A DNA stretch of 64,000 nt from Euryodendron excelsum (lineage: Eukaryota; Streptophyta; Magnoliopsida; Ericales; Pentaphylacaceae), in contig CM065379.1 in NCBI GenBank assembly GCA_033060915.1, positions 21,327,501-21,391,500 of the forward strand. Reading direction: 5' to 3'. Shown here piece by piece: positions 1 to 10,668 of this stretch. Numbering within the stretch: position 1 is the first letter of the stretch; every line of letters begins with the position of its first letter. The position numbers and the translations under genes were made by a program. A model generated the notes under the pieces. The model made no database searches, was not told the origin of the DNA, and worked only from the letters and a program-made list of their open reading frames with translations.

Positions 1-1946
1 ACTAGTGTGCGGGAAGTTCGTTCTTTTCTTGGACATACAGGTTTTTATCGAAGATTCATCAAGGACTCCTCTAAAATAGCATCACCTTTATGCAAGTTAC
101 TACAAAAGGACATGGCTTTTGAGTTCAATGAAGTATATAAAAAGGTGTTTGATAAGCTGAAGGAATTGTTGACTTCTACCCCAGTTATCCAGCCTCCTGA
201 CTAGAGCGATCCTTTCGAGATAATGTGTGACGTAAGTGATTATGCAGTAGGTGTTGTCTTGGGTCAACAACTTGGGAAAGCATCTCATGCCATTTATTAT
301 GCTTCCAAAACTTTGAATGATGCTCAGAGAAATTATACTACTACTGAAAAAGAACTTTTAGCTGTTGTTTTCGCTTTAGAAAAGTTTCGATCTTATTCAC
401 TTGCTACTAAAGTCATTGTTTACTCTGATCATGTAGCTCTTCGTTATTTGATGATGAAGAAAGATGCAAAACCAAGGTTAATTAGGTGGATACTTCTCTT
501 AAGTGAATTTGATTCGGAGATCAAGGACAAAAGAGGGACAAAAAATCGTGTCGCTGATCATTTAAGTCGTTTAGCTCATGTCGAAGATGAACTTCATTTA
601 CAGGAAACATTCCCTGACGAGCAATTGTTCTCCGCAAGTGTGACATTACCTTGGTATGCAAATATTATAAATTATTTGGTTACTAACATACTACCTACAG
701 GTTTGTCTAAGGCTCAAAGAGAAAAGATCAAGAGTGATGCCAAATACTATGTGTGGGATGATCCATACTTATGGAAGCATTTTGCGGATCAAGTAATTAG
801 AAGGTGCGTGCCTGAAGATGAAATCATATCTATTTTAACCTTTTGTCATTCTTATGCTTGTAGAGGTCATTTTAGAGCCAAGAGAACATTGAGAAAAGTG
901 CTAGAATGTGGTTTTTATTGGCCATCTATATTTCGAGATTCATATTCTTATTGTAAATCATGCGATCATTGTCAAAAGACAGGTAATATATCCCACAGGA
1001 ATGAGATGCCACAAAATCCCATACTATTTTGTAAAATTTTTTATGTTTGGGGCATTGATTTCATGGGACCGTTTCCTGTATCTTTCAGTTATGTTTATAT
1101 CTTGCTTGCTGTTGATTATGTCTCAAAATGGGTAGAAGCTAAAGCCACCAAGACTGATAATTCTAAAGTTGTTGTAGATTTTATCAAATCTAAAATATTC
1201 TCCAGGTTTGGAATCCCAAGGGCACTAATAAGTGATTGAGGTACTAACTTTTGCAATCGAACTGTGGCTACTTTGTTGAGAAAGTACCATGTAACGCACA
1301 AGGTGTCAACTTCATATCATCCGCAAACTAGTGGACAAGCAGAAGTGTCAAATAGAGAGATCAAGTCCATCATTGAAAAGACGGTCAATCCAAGTAGAAA
1401 ATATTGGAGTTTGGGATTGGATGATGCTTTGTGGGCATACAGGACTGCATATAAAACGCCTATTGGTATGTCACCTTATCAGTTGGTATTTGAAAAACCA
1501 TTCCACCTTCTAATTGAGCTAGAACACAAAGCTTATTGGGCTATCAAGAGTTTTAACATGAAGATGGATGAAAGTGGAGAACATAGGAAATTGCAATTAC
1601 AAGAGTTAGAGGAAATTCGCAATGATGCCTATGAGAGTGCAAGGGTTTACAAGGAAAAGATGAAGGCTTTTCATGACAAGATGATTTCTAGGAATGAGTT
1701 AAAGTTGGTCAAAAAGTTCTTCTATACCAGTCTCGGCTTGGTTTGTTTCCGGGTAAGTTGCATTCTCGTTGGATTGGACCTTTTCTCGTTACTAATGTTT
1801 TTTCTCATGGTGCAATTGAAATTCAAAGCTTAGCCACTTCCAAAGTATTCAAGGTGAATGGTCATCGACTTAAGCAATTCCATGAAGGTTTCCAAGTCGA
1901 GAATGTGGAGAAATTGGACCTTGAGGATCCGATCTATACAGATTGA
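1..1946 (+). pseudogene. pol: Athila-type Ty3/gypsy pol, 3' part: RT tail, RNase H, integrase (broken)
   Basis: This is the C-terminal half of a retrotransposon polyprotein that continues upstream of the window. Positions 7-201 encode the end of reverse transcriptase (SFLGHTGFYRRFI motif). RNase H follows at about 223-600, with [20 protein letters not shown] and [11 protein letters not shown] carrying the acidic residues. The integrase zinc finger lies at about 840-985 (H-x-H and CKSCDHC). The integrase core has GIDFMGPFP (first Asp), ISD (second Asp, about 1234) and the glutamate in [12 protein letters not shown] (about 1350). A GPF-type end (RWIGPFLV) closes the protein at 1946. It is dead: TAG at 202-204, TGA at 1237-1239 just after the second catalytic Asp, and a frameshift near 1704. 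[15 protein letters not shown] and [13 protein letters not shown] are typical of the Athila group, by recognition rather than by search. Confidence 0.93.
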
Positions 1947-3365
1947 AGAAGGAAGCATTGAGTCGAGCCCACGACAATAAACAAAGGCACTACTTGGGAG
2001 GCAACCCAAGGGAAGTTCATGTTTCTTTTCTTATTTTCGCATTTATACATTAGTTATCTCTGCCCTTTCTGTGTATTTTATTTTATATTAGGGACAATGT
2101 AAGTTTTAAGTGTGGGGAGGGGGATTTACGTTGTGTTTTCGTATTTGTTTTGAAAAAAAATAAAACAATAACAAGATTCAATTAAGCTTGAAAAATTCAT
2201 AACATGATTGAATAAGTAATCTTCCAACTTAACATTAATTAGTCTAGTTATTTTACTTGAGATTGGAGTGACTGAATTTGGTAGACAAAAACCAATGAGA
2301 TTTTGAGCCTTTAGACTGACACATCCATATCAGTCACTATTTTCTTTCATGTGAGATATTCTTCCTTGGATTTGTTTCTCTAGAACTTGCCTTGATTCTC
2401 TTTGAGGTTATATTGACACATGCATGCATGAACATGATTAAGGCCATCTTTGTTATAAGCTACATAAGCCAAATAGCCTACCTTGTAATTAATTTTTCCC
2501 TTTGTGAACCCTTTTGAGCTTGATATGTCATTATTGTGAACCCACATTACAAGCTTTAAACCCAAAAAATAATAATGCCTTTACCCAAACCGTAGAGCTA
2601 GTGAAGCATTATTCATCCCTATGATATGTAAGGGTGTGTGAGAAATAAGTGTGGGGGTGTCCGGAATTGTGGTAGGGCTATGGTTGGTGAAAAGGAAAAA
2701 GTTTTCATTCTCAATTCATGAGTTCCATTGTTGATGTAATTTTGAAAAAAAGAGAGAGGAAAAGGAAGAAAAAAAAAAGAGAAGGGAAGTGATGGAGGAA
2801 ATTGCTTTTAATGTTACAAATTATCCATGTTCATAATTCCTCCTAAAATTCTAAGAGATGGGTCTGTTTATATGGGATTTATACAAAGATAGAAGCTGTT
2901 AAATAGAGTGATTGGTTTTACATGTTTTATATATTCAAAATGGAGTTGATTCATTTTTACTCCACTAGTTTTGATGGCTTTTGAGCTACATTCCCAAATA
3001 TTTCCCACCTTGATCCTAAACCCCGTCATAACCCTTGAAAGGTCCTTATGATTCGTGTTCTGTATGTGATCCTAGTGATGGAGAATGAGAAAATATGCAA
3101 GCCTATGGTAAATCCTTTTCATTGGAATGAATTTAAGTGATGCACATACCCTTTAAATACATGAGAGTAGAGTGTTTATTTCCGTGAGGGTCTACATATT
3201 CAGTTTACTTCATTTTTAAGTGGAAATGTTTGCTAAGTGATTGTGAGTTGTTTGAGAATGTTGTTCATGATATATTATGAGTTTTGAAGAGTTTGGTTGT
3301 TCTTTGTTGAGACTTTGATATCTCAAGAAAGTGAGTTTGAGTTTTGCCCAAGGACGAGTAAAGGT
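1947..3365 (+). other. Athila post-pol region, non-coding
   Basis: About 1.4 kb between the pol stop and the 3' polypurine tract. Athila elements often have an envelope-like gene here, but I see no ORF above about 65 codons and nothing envelope-like. The region is AT-rich. It holds two extra copies of the polypurine motif, TAAGTGTGGGGAGGGGGA at 2107-2124 and AAGTGTGGGGGTG at 2646-2658, besides the real tract before the LTR. A purine-rich run lies at about 2740-2795. Confidence 0.7.
1993..2010 (+). other. Small hairpin after the pol stop
   Basis: CTTGGG and CCCAAG form a perfect 6-bp stem around the loop AGGCAA, about 45 bases after the pol stop codon. From memory, the same TTGGGAGGCAACCCAA box recurs just after pol in many plant Athila-like elements, so it is probably a conserved RNA feature. 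Its role is unknown to me. Confidence 0.6.
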
Positions 3366-3381
3366 TAAGTGTGGGGGAATT
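3366..3381 (+). promoter_or_regulatory. Polypurine tract of the Athila element
   Basis: AAGTGTGGGGGAATT lies directly before the LTR start TGATGAGAATGC at 3382. An AAGTGTGGGGG tract immediately before TGATGAG is the usual arrangement in plant Athila-like elements, where it primes plus-strand DNA synthesis. Confidence 0.85.
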
Positions 3382-3786
3382 TGATGAGAATGCAAATATC
3401 ATATTTTTATCCCTTAATGTTTAATCTTTTATACTTATTTGATACCTAAAGGCACTCACTATTCTTATATTTTGGCTTAGGGTGCTATGGAATGCCCAGA
3501 AAGAGGATCCTAGCTGAAAAGGGATGAATTCGAGCAAAAATACACACAACATTTGAAGAGGCATTCAAACAGTTCAAAGAGGCATTCGAACGGTAGAAGA
3601 TGTGTTCCAACGCTACGTCAAACGGATACACGTCAAGACCAGGTTCGAAGAGCGTTCAAAAGATTCAAAGAACAAGTTTTACCGTTCGAAGTGCATTCGA
3701 CATACCGTTCGAACGGCAGTCCGATCCTTTTGAACGGTGGCAAGGGCGTTTGAATGGTCGTGCACAGCTGTAGATTTTCAGAAGCC

Positions 3787-3793
3787 TATAAAA
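3787..3793 (+). promoter_or_regulatory. Probable TATA box of the Athila LTR
   Basis: TATAAAA in the 3' LTR of the Athila element, about 405 bp after the LTR start. It is the only good TATA motif in this part. Element A inserted two bases downstream of it. Confidence 0.65.
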
Positions 3794-3796
3794 GCT
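3792..3796. repeat. Target-site duplication of element A, left copy (AAGCT)
   Basis: AAGCT here is repeated exactly at 42401-42405, immediately outside the two ends of element A. The Athila LTR sequence reads on smoothly from one side to the other. This fixes both ends of A and the order of insertion. Confidence 0.95.
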
Positions 3797-4329
3797 TGTC
3801 GCGCGCAGATTTTTCGCACTCGAGGAATACACACATAAGCGGGAAAAATGCTGTACTCTCTCGTTAGAACTCACCCTCCTAAACGAATAAGTGCGACTAT
3901 GTTTGAATTGAAAATTGATTTGAATAAAGGGCTTTTAAAAAAGATTTGGAGCCACCACCTAACTTGATTAAGGTGAGTTAGGTCACCTAAAAACTAAGCA
4001 TAATTCGTAAACTACACTTAGGGTTTTTGAAAAAAGGATTTTGAAAATATCTCCTCAAGAGAGGGTTTTTAAGAAAACGGATTGTTTAGCAACCTTTGGA
4101 AAACATTTAAGCCCTTTTTTGAAAATAATTCTGTTTTTGGTCTTTAAAATCAGTGATCTAGGTTCGGAGGTTGGTTACGTGTGGCGAAGACGCACTAAGC
4201 CATCACCCTACCCCGCCCTTTCGGTACCTACATGTCAGTCTCCCCTAGACTCACCTATGAGAGTCTTTAACTAACTAATGTTCAATCCTATCTACTTTAT
4301 AAAACAATGTTTGAAAAGAAACTAACATG

Positions 4330-5990
4330 ATGCATGATATGCAAGTGCAAGAAAAGAGACTTGATTTGGAAATAGATTTGAAAAGAATTTGATTTGATTT
4401 TCGAAGAGATTTGAAATTGGAATTGAAAAGAGATTTGAAAAGAGTTATGGAATTGGAAACTTGAAGAATGCTGTTGAATGGGAGATTGGAAAGAAGTTGT
4501 AGAAATAGAAATTTGAAACATGTTGTGGAATTTGAGATTTGAAAAATGTTGTGACCGCACCCATGGGGGTTGCCTACATATCCCTTTGGAGGAATCAGGT
4601 CAGTCATAGTTCGGATAAGAGTCCGATTGAAAATAGAAGAGTTGATTGGAAGAAAGAGATTGAATTTGAATTGGATTGGAAGATGGAGAGATTGAACTTT
4701 GATTGGAAGATCGGAAGAAAGAACTTGGTTTTAGGAAACCTAGACTTAGAAGCTTAGAAAAGAAAGATTGGACTTAACTTTGGAAAGATAGAACTTGGAA
4801 GAAAGGTTTGGACTTGTTTTGGAAAGATTGAGGTTTAGGAAGGATTTAAATTAAGAAAGTTTCGTTTTAGGATAGTTTCAAATTAAGAAAGTTTTAGAAT
4901 TAGGAAAGTTTCAACTTAGGAAAGTTTCCAATTAAGAAAGTTTTGGAATTAGGAAAGTTTTGAAAAAGGAAAGGTTTCACTTTAGAAAAATTTTGATTTA
5001 GAAAAGTTTAACTTAAGAAAGTTTTAAATTTAGAAAGTTTTCAACATAGGAAAGTTTCGAATTTGGAATGTTTTGAAATAGGGAAGTTTTGGAAGTAAGA
5101 AAGTTTTGAGTTTAGAAAGTTTTGGATTTAGAAAGATTTGAAATTTAGAAAGTTTTAGAGTTTTAGTATTAGAAAATCTTGAGATTAGGAAAGGTTGAGT
5201 TTAGGAAAGATTTGAAAAGTTAAGATTTAAAAAGGGGTAGAATTAGGAAAGATTTGAATTTTAGAATTTTAGGAAAGATTTTTTTGTTCAAGTTTTAGAA
5301 ACTTAAGATTTATGAAATGAGAAGGTTAGGAAGGAGTTAAATTAAGAAAGATTTGGATTAGGAAGGGATTGGATTTTGTTTCTAAATGGGAAGGTTTGAT
5401 TTTGTTTCCTAAAGGGAAGATTTGATTTGACAAGGATTTGGAAAGGGAGGTTTTAGAAGCCCTAGATTTGGAAAACTATAGTTTTGACGTAAAATACAGG
5501 TTTTGGAAATAGGTATAGTTTTGATGTAGAAAACAAGATGTTTTGAAAACCTAGGTTTTAAGGCAAGTTTGAAAACCATGTTTTTGGAAAGAAAATTAGG
5601 GTTTCCTAATCGTAGGTTCTAAGGCTTGACTAGGACTCTAAGGAAAGAGTTTTTGGAAAGTGTGTTTTTGGAAACGAAGATTTTAGAAGGAAAATCCTAG
5701 AGGGGAGTTTCTAGAAGAAAGATTTTGGGAAGAGAGTTTTTTAGAAAGATTTTTGGTAGAAGATTGTTAGAGAGAGTTTTTGGAAAGATTTTTAGGGATC
5801 GTTTTTAGAACGTGATTTTGGGGAGAGGATTTTGGAAAGGAGTTGAAAAAAAGAGAGTTTTGAAAAATAGATTTTTAAAGGGAGTTTTTGAAAACAACTT
5901 TGGAAAGGAGTGTTTTAGGAAAGTATGTTGAAAAAGAGATTTTTAGGAAGAGATTTTTGAAAAGAGAGTTTTTAGAAAGTATAAAAACAT
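4330..5990 (-). repeat. Degenerate polypurine repeat in the A 3' LTR
   Basis: On the plus strand this is an irregular run of units like AGGAAAGTTTNGAATT about 15-20 bp long; on the transcribed minus strand it is polypyrimidine. It has no coding sense. ORFs in it are low-complexity Phe/Ser/Lys/Asn products. Every LTR of the family has this block downstream of the promoter. Confidence 0.85.
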
Positions 5991-6878
5991 CTCACTTTCC
6001 TAAAGCGATTCTAACCATAAGAAAGCTAGAACCACTTTAAGAAACCGGTTTTGAAAACAACAAAATTTGAAAATATGGACCATAAAAGTCACTTTAAATG
6101 TAACACTTTCCTAAAGCAATCCTAACCATAGAAAAGCTAGAATCACCCTAGGATTGTGATTTTGAAAACAAGTTTTGAAAAGGAGATTTTGATGCAATTT
6201 TGAAAACAAGTTTAATGCAAGCTTTGAAAATGGGTTTGAAAACGATTTTTGGAAGAATGCAAAATAATGATATGCATAATGCAAGTTTGGGGTCGTGAAC
6301 ATACAAGGTTAAGGCTTCACCACATAATCAAGGGGGCCGAACCCACGTGGTTTCCGATTAGCCTAAAGGAAAGCCCCCGTCACGGTGACCCTCCAATAGT
6401 CTAATCCTACACATGGACCAAGAGTCCCCTTGTTTCAAGCATGCAAAGAAAGGGGGAGAAAGAGATGGGAGATTAAAATAGAGAAAACCCAAGTGGGTTA
6501 GGAGAGAGAAGAGAGAGGGGAGAAGTGCGAAAATTTAAATAGAAAGCCTACTTTGTGTCTTCTTTATTTTATTTGGCTTTGCGCGCCTGGCTTTCTTGCT
6601 TTTTCCTCGGTCTCCGCTTCAGTCTTTGAGAGCTTTGTCTTGGTCTTCAAATCTTCGTAGTTGCAGAACTCCAAGTCTTCAACAGAGGGTTGGAGGCTAG
6701 TGTATAAGTGTATGGAGGTGTGTATGAGTGTTTATAAGGCTAGGGTTTAGTGTATGGTGGCTAGGGTTTGAAAAACCTAGGGAGGCTAGGGTTTTTGGGA
6801 GTGTGCGAGCTCTGTATATCGAAATATAAGATTTTTAGACTTAGTTTGTGGACCCCTTTCACGCTGGAAGAGGCTCTG

Positions 6879-6886
6879 TATTTATA
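6879..6886 (-). promoter_or_regulatory. TATA box of the A 3' LTR
   Basis: TATTTATA on the plus strand reads TATAAATA on the minus strand, followed by ACAGAGC as in all other LTRs of the family. Degenerate TGGCGCC-type repeats lie upstream at about 6900-6985. Confidence 0.8.
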
Positions 6887-7219
6887 GAGGTAGGATAGAC
6901 CTGGCGCTTGTTGTAGTGGCACCATACCAAAAATGCTTCTAGTGCCACTAGGAGTGGTGCCATGACAAATATTGGCTTGGCGCCAGCCAATTAGGAAACT
7001 ACTAAGGTCGGCAAGCAATGTATCTCTGACTAGATTTGGGCACCTGTACTAGTGACAACCGTGCAATTTTTAGCCTGGCTTCACTAGGAGTGACTTCAGA
7101 AAGTCCAGGAATGATTTGAAGAGGCCAGGAATGACCCGAAAGGCCGGAAAAGAGCAGGAACACTTAGAATAGTGTCCCGAAGGTTTTTGACTTGAAAAAT
7201 AAGGATAAAATGCGTCGAA

Positions 7220-7790
7220 AAGATTGACCAAGCCTTTAGGGGCAAAACGGTCAATCAAATTGGGAAGCTGCCGGGACGGACTCAGATTGTCCTGAAAGAA
7301 GACTCAAGATTTGGAAACATTATTCAGAATGTTCCCAAAGGTTGCTGGTTTGATACCCAAAGCCGGTGTGGTCGTAAAAGGTAACCGGCCCACCAGGGGC
7401 AAAACGGTCATTTGGTACTGGGTTTGCCGGAACTGACTCGGAATGATCCGAAAGGATAAAGAAAGGTTGGGAATACTATAAAAAGCATTCTTGGAAAGTT
7501 ACCGATTTAATACCCAGAGCCGGTGTGGTCAGAAGAGGAGACCGGCCTACTAGGGGCAAAACGGTCATTTTGTACCAGGTTTGCCAGAACTGACTCGGAA
7601 TGATCCGGAAAGGTAAAGGAAGGTTGAGAATACTATAAGAAGCAATCTCAGAAGGTTACCAATTTGATACCCAGAGTCGGTGTGGTTCCCGGGGCGTTCG
7701 GATGCCTAGGGGCAATATGGTCATCTTGACCGGAAAGTCTCGGAATTGGCCCGAAACTGACTAGAAGGCACCTAATCATGCCGGATTACT
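7220..7790 (-). repeat. Tandem 156-bp-type repeats in the A 3' LTR
   Basis: Four degenerate copies of a unit about 150-160 bp long. Each contains a GGGGCAAAACGGTCAT box, a TTCCGG-rich stretch and the GAATACTATAA / AGTATTCTC-type hairpin. The same repeat, better preserved, is at 23690-24360 in element B. Confidence 0.8.
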
Positions 7791-8289
7791 TTTAAGACAA
7801 TTTTAGAAGCTTGGAATCACCGTTTTGAGGATTTAAATGTGTTCTCGAGAAACGCGCCGAAAAATGGCCCTAGGGGCAATTTGGTCATTTTTCACCAAAG
7901 TAGGCTAGCAAGCATTGGTGTTGACCTGGGTTTTGAGTGTTTCCACCACTCTGACGACGGTCGTGTGATACAGGGGTTTGTTGGCAATTCCCTTTATCGA
8001 CCTGCTTGTGATATTTCTGCTACTCTAATGGTTGTGATGTTTGTGAGTATTTCCGCTACTCTGACGGTTCGCGATCATTCCCGAAACTGCCTGATCTCGG
8101 GAAGCTACTAAAGGGACTTAGCGCCTGAGAATCAACTTTTTCGAAAGGCGTGCCTAAACGAACATTTCTACATTGGTGGGCTAGCAAGCGCCAAAGGTGG
8201 ATCGTTCTACCATCTAGAGGACTTGGGGTCTCATCCCGGTCGACAGGTTTAAAGGGACTTACCGTTCTGAAGAGATTTTTTTCAAAAAA

Positions 8290-8800
8290 TGTGTTGGACC
8301 GTCTCGAGGAATAAACTGTCTATAGAGAGGGATTGGAATTGGAAAGAGATCTTATCGTCTTTGGAAAGACATGCCTAATTGGAGTAGATTTATCGTCTCG
8401 AGGAATAAAATGTCTAGAGAGAGGGATTGGAATTGGAAAGAGGTCTTATTGTCTTCGGAAAGACGTGCCTATTGGAATTGAAAAGGTGACTTATCGTCTT
8501 CAGAAAGACGTGCCTGATTGGAGTAGATTTACCGTCTCGAGGAATCAACTGTCTCGAGGGAGGGATTGGAATTGGAATTGGAATTGGAAGGGGGACTTAC
8601 CATCTTTGGAAAGATGTGCCTAATTGGAGTATATTTACCGTCTCGAGGAATAAACTGTCTCGAAAGAGGGATTGGACTTGGAATTGGAATTGGAAAGGTG
8701 ACTTACCGTCTTCGGAAAGACGTTCCTGATTTGGAATTGGAAAGGGGACTTACCGTCTTTGGAAAGACGCGCCTGATTTGGAATTGGAAAGGATAATGCC
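8290..8800 (-). repeat. Hairpin repeat array in the A 3' LTR
   Basis: About seven units of roughly 85 bp made of CTCGAG-containing boxes, a GGATTGGAATTGGAA spacer and inverted repeats of the type CGTCTTTGGAAAGACG. ORFs reading through it are repeat products, not genes. It corresponds to the arrays at 14375-15085 and 22880-23640. Confidence 0.85.
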
Positions 8801-8976
8801 CCCTAAGGGCATTTTGGTCATTTTGTTCTCTTTGGGCCCGGTGGGGGCCCGCGAAGCGACGAATTGACGGGATTAGACTTAGAGAGTTGATTTCGATTGG
8901 AATACGTCCATATTGACTTGAGTACAAGTCTGGATGGAGTGTAGACTGCCGAGCAGTAAAAAATGGGGTGCTTATA

Positions 8977-9018
8977 GCTGCCCCTCTTTTTCTGTCTTTG
9001 CTTGTCAAAGACAGAAAA
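8977..9018 (-). promoter_or_regulatory. Polypurine tract and adjoining 13-bp stem-loop of element A
   Basis: On the minus strand the stretch before the 3' LTR reads AAAAAGAGGGGCAGC, the purine tract that primes plus-strand synthesis. It is joined to a perfect inverted repeat: TTTTCTGTCTTTG at 8988-9000 and CAAAGACAGAAAA at 9006-9018 around a 5-base loop. The same arrangement occurs in B (22652-22693) and, decayed, in C (43508-43550). Confidence 0.88.
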
Positions 9019-9177
9019 TGATAAAGTAAGAGTCACATGTTGACTGTGAGGCAGTCAGGGGAACGGACATTGGGAATTTCTCGACAACGGGGGTCGAAAA
9101 ATGGATGTTGGGCCTAAAAGGCCTTTGAAAATTAGTTTTGGTGGGAAATAGGGAAAAGCTATCCAAAATTGGACACT

Positions 9178-9198
9178 GGCGCCACTAGTAGTGGCGCC
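9178..9198. repeat. GGCGCC inverted repeat
   Basis: GGCGCCACT and AGTGGCGCC arms around a 3-base centre. The same motif is clustered before the LTR TATA boxes (46883-46943, 61427-61487), so one motif marks both the sense promoter and the region upstream of the antisense gene. Confidence 0.85.
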
Positions 9199-9250
9199 TT
9201 TGGCAGAAAATGCTTGGCGCCTCTGCTAGTGGCGCCAGGCTTGGGAACAA

Positions 9251-9270
9251 AACCAGAAAATTTTCTGGTT
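9251..9270. repeat. Perfect 20-bp palindrome
   Basis: AACCAGAAAA followed by TTTTCTGGTT is an exact palindrome. Element B has a 19-base version with 9-bp arms at 22400-22418. In C (about 43270) only one arm remains. Confidence 0.9.
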
Positions 9271-10240
9271 CAAACAGTTGCGGCATTTTGGAGAGTTTTC
9301 ACAAATCCGAGAGACATTGCGAGGAAGCTGACTTGGACATTGAAGGAGCACTTCTTGGAGACCACGAGTGATTGCCGGAAGGAGACCACGTCGCCGGAAG
9401 AGAAGATTTCGCCGGAAGAGAAGGAGACCATGTTTTGATATGTTTTGAACATGATGGTGATATTATTTTTGTATTTTGGTACTTGTTTGATTGAATTTTA
9501 GTGATTTTATGTGAGTATGTGAAAGGAGTTTTCTGCAGGAATAGAGGATTTGTTCCTACAGGCTTGAACATTGGGTTTTTTGGCTAGATTTTTGTGCCAT
9601 GTGCCTTAGAAAAATGTGTTTATCAATCGTATGAAGTCTCGTGATTTTTTGAAAACTCGGTGAATTTTTGATTTTTTGAAAAATAGAAAAATACTTAGAA
9701 AATTTAGGAAAATGAGTAAACTCAAGAAATTGATGGGATTTATAGAGTTTGAAATTTGAAAAATGTAGGAATATTTTTGGAAAATATTTGGAAGAATTTT
9801 GAGAAATTTTAGGACATTTTTAAAAATCATTTGATTTATTGGAAAAATAAAACATGTGTTTTGAGAATTTTGAAAAATTAAAAAATGTGCACGGGTGCTG
9901 ATGTTATGTGATTGTAACGTTAGAAAGTGCACGTTTTGTGTTTTGTGTTGATGTTATAGGTGTTGTAGGGGCCATTTTTAAACAAAACTTTGCCGAAATT
10001 TTTAGAAATTAGGGAAAGAGTTAGAAAAAGTTTTTAGAAATAAAATCTTTTTGAGGGAAAAAGACAGAAAACCCTTGAGATTTGATTTGAAGTTGGAAGA
10101 TCAAAATGTGTACGTAGGAAATTTGTTTTGAAATCATTTATTTGTTTTGTTTGTGTTAGTTGTTTAATTTTATTTTACTTTATTATGTCAACTGTCTGCT
10201 CGATATATTAACACTTCTCACCTTGGCTTACCTTTTTAGG

Positions 10241-10664
10241 ATGGCAGATGCGGGAGATGATGGCTCTGAGAGGAGACACCGCTCGGGAAAGGCGGCTCGG
10301 ACAGATTCCACTAGCGGCTCCAATTACTCTAGGGGTAGCCGACGGTCTACTAGGCAGGCAGCATCTAGTCAGAGTGGTCGGGGGAGTAGGCCACCTGTCG
10401 ACCCCTTTCCTCCAGTTGAGCAGGCTTTCGTAGAGGAGATTGGTGTCGAGGAGGAGGTACCGGGCCTTGGGGATCAGGTGACCGGTTATGGGAGAGCTTC
10501 CTCCAAGCATAAGCAGACGGATGCTGACTTGGAAGATCTGCAGATACCGGATGTTCCACCACTCAGGGATCTTGCTCATCACCCCAGCGTGTACTCTAGA
10601 TAGCATTTGCCCCCTCTGCGGGTACATACAGCTTTCAGAGGGGCTATTCATTATGTTTTTGTGA
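10241..10664 (+). pseudogene. Antisense gene of A, first coding part (MADAGDDG... N-terminus)
   Basis: ORF on the strand opposite to element A, starting with ATG at 10241 just after a splice acceptor. The product begins MADAGDDGSERRHRSGK and is a basic, Ser/Arg/Gly-rich, low-complexity tail of about 120 residues, then reaches TAG at 10601-10603. The same frame continues to the insertion point of F at 10668 and resumes in frame at 30903 with the plant-mobile-domain-like part. B has a homologous start at 21348 (minus) with a different body. By family knowledge, Tat-lineage elements often carry an antisense ORF between pol and the 3' LTR. Function unknown. Confidence 0.75.
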
Positions 10665-10668
10665 CCAT
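10664..10668. repeat. Target-site duplication of solo LTR F, left copy (ACCAT)
   Basis: ACCAT here and ACCCT at 30898-30902 flank F, with one mismatch. The antisense reading frame of A is continuous across the pair once F is left out, which supports the call. Confidence 0.8.

Larger units (their letters stand above)
3382..3796 (+). mobile_element. Athila 3' LTR, part 1 (U3 to TATA box)
   Basis: First 415 bp of the Athila 3' LTR, from TGATGAG after the polypurine tract to the insertion point of element A. It continues at 42401, for a total of about 1.27 kb, a normal Athila LTR size. Positions 3550-3760 are dense in short repeats built on TTCGAA or TTCAAA followed by ACGG, which may be promoter repeats. 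The TATA box comes just before the break, so A has separated the promoter from its transcript. Confidence 0.88.
3797..8976 (-). mobile_element. 3' LTR of element A (5.18 kb)
   Basis: The LTR on the minus strand runs from about 8976 (TATAAGCACC, a decayed TGTAAGCACC) to 3797 (GCGCGACA). In that direction it has a hairpin array (8800-8290), 156-bp repeats (about 7790-7220), degenerate TGGCGCC repeats, a TATA box (6886-6879), a leader with telobox copies (about 6800-6700), a long polypyrimidine stretch (about 6200-4330) and conserved ends. In the first 393 bp from 3797 I count about 24 differences from the partner LTR at 37206, nearly all transitions. Confidence 0.92.
9019..10240 (+). other. Region between PPT and antisense gene of A (probable antisense promoter and leader)
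   Basis: No convincing gene. It holds a TGGCGCC inverted repeat (9178-9198), a second copy at about 9214-9240, and a perfect 20-bp palindrome at 9251-9270. An 89-codon ORF (9169-9438) with SPEEK repeats lies in DNA partly shared with B, but I have no evidence that it is made. The stretch 9450-10239 is AT-rich and ends in a good 3' splice signal, CTTTTTAG at 10232-10239, just before the ATG of the antisense gene. This suggests a spliced antisense transcript starting somewhere here. Confidence 0.5.

Noticed and set aside
223..1239. Functional polyprotein gene
   Set aside because: In-frame stops at 202 and 1237 and a frameshift near 1704; start of the polyprotein lies outside the window.
3550..3760. 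Heat-shock elements in the Athila LTR
   Set aside because: The TTC and GAA blocks are adjacent (TTCGAA) and not at the two-base spacing that a heat-shock element needs.
4297..4607. ORFs in polypurine/polypyrimidine blocks (also 9606-9932, 13022-13834, 27013-27270, 49641-49925, 54473-54813, 62419-62839)
   Set aside because: Low-complexity Phe/Ser/Asn/Gln products of the degenerate LTR repeat, with no stable frame between copies.
8333..8796. ORFs of 76-96 codons with repeated DLIVFGKT or GIGKRSY phrases
   Set aside because: Translations of the 85-bp LTR hairpin array; all frames are open because the repeat lacks stops. Same for 14448-14947, 23021-23497, 30236-30418 and 41756-42219.
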